NCBI GenBank assembly: GCA_002256935.1
Contig: NCGL01000010.1
Span: forward strand, 1 to 56,435
Length of the DNA stretch: 56,435 bases
Source of the DNA: Bdellovibrio sp. 28-41-41
GTDB taxonomy: Bacteria; Bdellovibrionota; Bdellovibrionia; Bdellovibrionales; Bdellovibrionaceae
Direction of reading: 5' to 3'
In this document: piece after piece, positions 54,372-56,435 of the stretch
How the letters are laid out: every line of letters starts with the position of its first letter
How positions within the stretch are numbered: position 1 is the first letter of the stretch
The notes under the pieces: model-generated
Told to the model about the DNA's origin: nothing
The model's input: the letters and a program-made list of their open reading frames with translations, nothing else
Databases searched by the model: none
Program-made: the position numbers and the translations under genes

Positions 54372-56201
54372 GTGAAGTCAAACATACCCAATAAATCGAA
54401 AGAGCCAGTAAAAGTCCTTTCTCAAGACGAACAAGAAGTAATCATCAAAGAAGAAATTCAGCGATTTTTAAAAATTGCTACAGAGAAAAAAGCTCTTACG
54501 ATCGAAGAGATCAACGAGATCCTTCCGCCGGAAATTTTGTTACCGGTTGTTATCGATACATTTATGCATGCATTAGAAGCCCAAGGCGTAGTGATCACGG
54601 ATCACTCTGAAATGGCAGCTAAAGCAGAAGAAGGCGATTCTCCATTCCTTTCTGATATCGACAAAGAGGAAGATGACGACGACGCAGAAGAAAAAGCAGA
54701 AACAGAAGACGTTAAAGGTAATGACCCAGTTCGTTTATACTTACGTAAAATGGGAAGCGTTTCATTATTAACTCGTGAGGGTGAAGTTGAAATCGCACGA
54801 CGTATCGAGAAAGGGGAGCGAGAAATCGTTCGCGCTATCTTGATGTCACCATTAGGAACTTGGGAAATTATCAATCTAGGTAAACGTTTAGATGAAGGCC
54901 GTATCAAAGTTAAATCGATCTTCCGCGGTTTGGAAGATGAAGATACTCAATACGACGAAAAAGAATACATCGACAAAATTCATGAGTTAATCGGAACGGT
55001 AACAGTTTACCAAAACGACACTCGTTCATTTTTTGAAATTTTAAGACAAGAAAATACTCCAAACGATAAACGAAATGCGACTATGTCGGAACTTCGTGTG
55101 TTGAACGAAAACTTGATGCAGAACTTTGAGTCGATCAATTTCAATCGTAAGACAATCAATCGTATCGTAATTAAATTTAAAAACCTTGTGAACCGCGTAT
55201 CGACTTTGAAGAAAAGAATCAAAGACGGCGTAGAACGTACAATGTCTAAAGATATTAATCTTTTAGTTGAGCGGCTAAAAGTAATCGAAGGTAATGAAAA
55301 AGAATTAACGAAGATGACTAAGGACACTGGTCTTAGCTATCACCGTTTCAGATCATACGTAGTCCAAGCTCAAGAAGCGGATGCTCGTCTGAAACGTTTA
55401 GATTCTGAAACTGAAATGACATTCCGTTGGATCCAAGAAACGTACACGGCCATCTGGAAAGGTGAACGCGAAGCTGATGCTGCGAAATCAGAATTAGTGG
55501 AAGCGAATTTACGTCTCGTGGTTTCTATCGCGAAAAAATACACAAACCGTGGTTTACAATTCTTGGATTTAATTCAGGAAGGTAACATCGGCTTGATGAA
55601 AGCCGTTGATAAGTTCGAGTATCGTCGTGGTTACAAATTCTCGACATACGCAACTTGGTGGATTCGTCAGGCGATCACGCGCGCTATCGCGGATCAGGCT
55701 CGTACAATCCGTATCCCAGTTCACATGATTGAAACAATTAATAAATTAGTTCGTACATCTCGTTACTTAATTCAAGAATTAGGTCGCGAGCCATTGCCAG
55801 AGGAAATCGCAGAGAAAATGGATATGCCTGTGGATAAAGTACGTAAAGTTCTTAAAATTGCAAAAGAGCCAATTAGCTTAGAAACACCAGTGGGTGAAGA
55901 AGAAGATTCGCACTTGGGCGATTTTATCGAAGACAAAAAGGTAATCAATCCAGCAGAAGCGATTGTGAACCTGAACTTGGCGGAACAAACTCGTCGTGTG
56001 TTATCAACATTGACGGCACGTGAAGAGAAAGTCTTGCGTATGCGTTTCGGTATCGGTGAAGAATCGGATCACACTTTGGAAGAAGTGGGACAAGATTTCA
56101 ACGTAACTCGTGAACGTATTCGTCAGATCGAGGCGAAGGCATTACGTAAGCTTCGTCACCCAAGCCGTTCTAACAAGCTTAAAGCTTTCGTTGACGGATA
56201 A
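54372..56201 (+). CDS. rpoD: RNA polymerase primary sigma factor RpoD (sigma-70)
   Basis: Housekeeping sigma factor. Region 1.1 is near the N-terminus ([28 protein letters not shown]), then an acidic stretch ([15 protein letters not shown]) and region 1.2 ([21 protein letters not shown]). Region 2 is [22 protein letters not shown] to [21 protein letters not shown], region 3 begins [16 protein letters not shown], and region 4 has [20 protein letters not shown]. The length is 609 aa, with a long non-conserved region. The start is GTG with GGGGAACGA upstream, 13 bp after dnaG. Confidence 0.97.
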   Translation: MKSNIPNKSKEPVKVLSQDEQEVIIKEEIQRFLKIATEKKALTIEEINEILPPEILLPVVIDTFMHALEAQGVVITDHSEMAAKAEEGDSPFLSDIDKEEDDDDAEEKAETEDVKGNDPVRLYLRKMGSVSLLTREGEVEIARRIEKGEREIVRAILMSPLGTWEIINLGKRLDEGRIKVKSIFRGLEDEDTQYDEKEYIDKIHELIGTVTVYQNDTRSFFEILRQENTPNDKRNATMSELRVLNENLMQNFESINFNRKTINRIVIKFKNLVNRVSTLKKRIKDGVERTMSKDINLLVERLKVIEGNEKELTKMTKDTGLSYHRFRSYVVQAQEADARLKRLDSETEMTFRWIQETYTAIWKGEREADAAKSELVEANLRLVVSIAKKYTNRGLQFLDLIQEGNIGLMKAVDKFEYRRGYKFSTYATWWIRQAITRAIADQARTIRIPVHMIETINKLVRTSRYLIQELGREPLPEEIAEKMDMPVDKVRKVLKIAKEPISLETPVGEEEDSHLGDFIEDKKVINPAEAIVNLNLAEQTRRVLSTLTAREEKVLRMRFGIGEESDHTLEEVGQDFNVTRERIRQIEAKALRKLRHPSRSNKLKAFVDG

Positions 56202-56265
56202 TTTAGTATCTTTTAGATTTTAATAGAGCTTATCGCCAACTGGTAGGTTCTTTGATTCCCAAGGC

Positions 56266-56342
56266 GGGGGTGTAGCTTAGTTGGTTAAAGCAATCGGCTC
56301 ATAACCGATGGATCCGGGGTTCAAGTCCCTGCGCCCCTACCA
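56266..56342 (+). tRNA. tRNA with CAU anticodon (Met, or Ile2 if modified)
   Basis: A 77-nt cloverleaf with encoded CCA at 56340-56342. The anticodon stem ATCGG/CCGAT encloses loop CTCATAA with anticodon CAT. The D arm is GCTTAGTTGGTTAAAGC, and the T arm has TTCAAGT with a 5-bp stem. The acceptor stem GGGGGTG/CGCCCCT pairs with G-U at positions 1-72 and 6-67. It lacks the C1-A72 type mismatch of initiator tRNA, so it is an elongator Met tRNA or the Ile2 tRNA read after lysidine modification; I cannot decide which. Confidence 0.93.
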
Positions 56343-56435
56343 ATTTTTAGAACCTGCAACTTTTCGATCCCCAAATTATCAGAAGGAAGACCAGAGTCAG
56401 CCGACTCCGAATCAGCGAACGTAGCTGAGGTCTTC

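Noticed and set aside
55007..55327. Minus-strand open frames inside rpoD (also at 54602-54907)
   Set aside because: They are antisense to sigma-70; low-complexity Ser runs reflect the acidic codons of rpoD.

Overview
The window looks like chromosomal DNA of a moderately AT-rich, free-living Gram-negative bacterium, most likely a member of the Bdellovibrionota (Bdellovibrio/Pseudobdellovibrio type). This is inferred from gene content and protein style: a SUF-only Fe-S locus, several FlrB/NtrB-style histidine kinases, a STAS-CheX fusion, PhaR, a prkA-yeaH-spoVR set, an LpoB/COG3014 lipoprotein pair, and many secreted proteins of unknown family. No phage, IS transposase, rRNA or CRISPR array was seen. 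Coding density is very high, overlapping ATGA junctions are common, and no gene-free stretch exceeds 300 bp.

Layout. 1-7 kb: an inactivated hydrolase remnant, a degenerate GDPD-like protein, then an Rrf2-sufB-sufC-sufD-sufS-nfu operon for Fe-S cluster assembly. 7-15 kb: a lipoprotein zinc metallopeptidase with a small secreted partner, two sensor histidine kinases, and a TPR/beta-propeller protein. 15-22 kb: clpP-clpX on the minus strand, then pepA and a heterodimeric ABC exporter pair on the plus strand. 22-28 kb: a secreted unknown, a HAD phosphatase, a GNAT-like protein, glpD, a small inverted-repeat element carrying an S23/four-helix-bundle gene, and lysC.

28.5-36.6 kb is one long plus-strand run: mreB, a small protein ending in a sigma region-4-like helix-turn-helix, a membrane protein with an anti-sigma-like head, a sensor kinase, a MotA-like and a MotB-like protein, and a predicted outer-membrane protein. 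The MotB-like protein keeps the channel aspartate but has no OmpA peptidoglycan-binding domain. It ends instead in a coiled coil and a DUF2135/YfaP-like domain. I read this as a candidate undescribed proton-driven trans-envelope machine.

36.6-44.8 kb holds envelope lipoproteins (LpoB, COG3014, TPR, LolB-like), a STAS-CheX protein and phaR. The 3' end of phaR carries three palindromic hairpins with an exact 29-bp period. 45-50.9 kb is prkA-yeaH-spoVR followed by a SUI1 factor and a response regulator. 50.9-56.2 kb is tadA (minus strand), then rpsU-yqeY-dnaG-rpoD, the macromolecular synthesis genes, broken up by two intrinsic terminators. A CAU-anticodon tRNA follows rpoD.

The best candidates for something new are the S23-type inverted-repeat element outside rRNA (26503-26948), the MotAB-like/outer-membrane module (31178-36568), and the periodic palindromes at the end of phaR (40395-40473).
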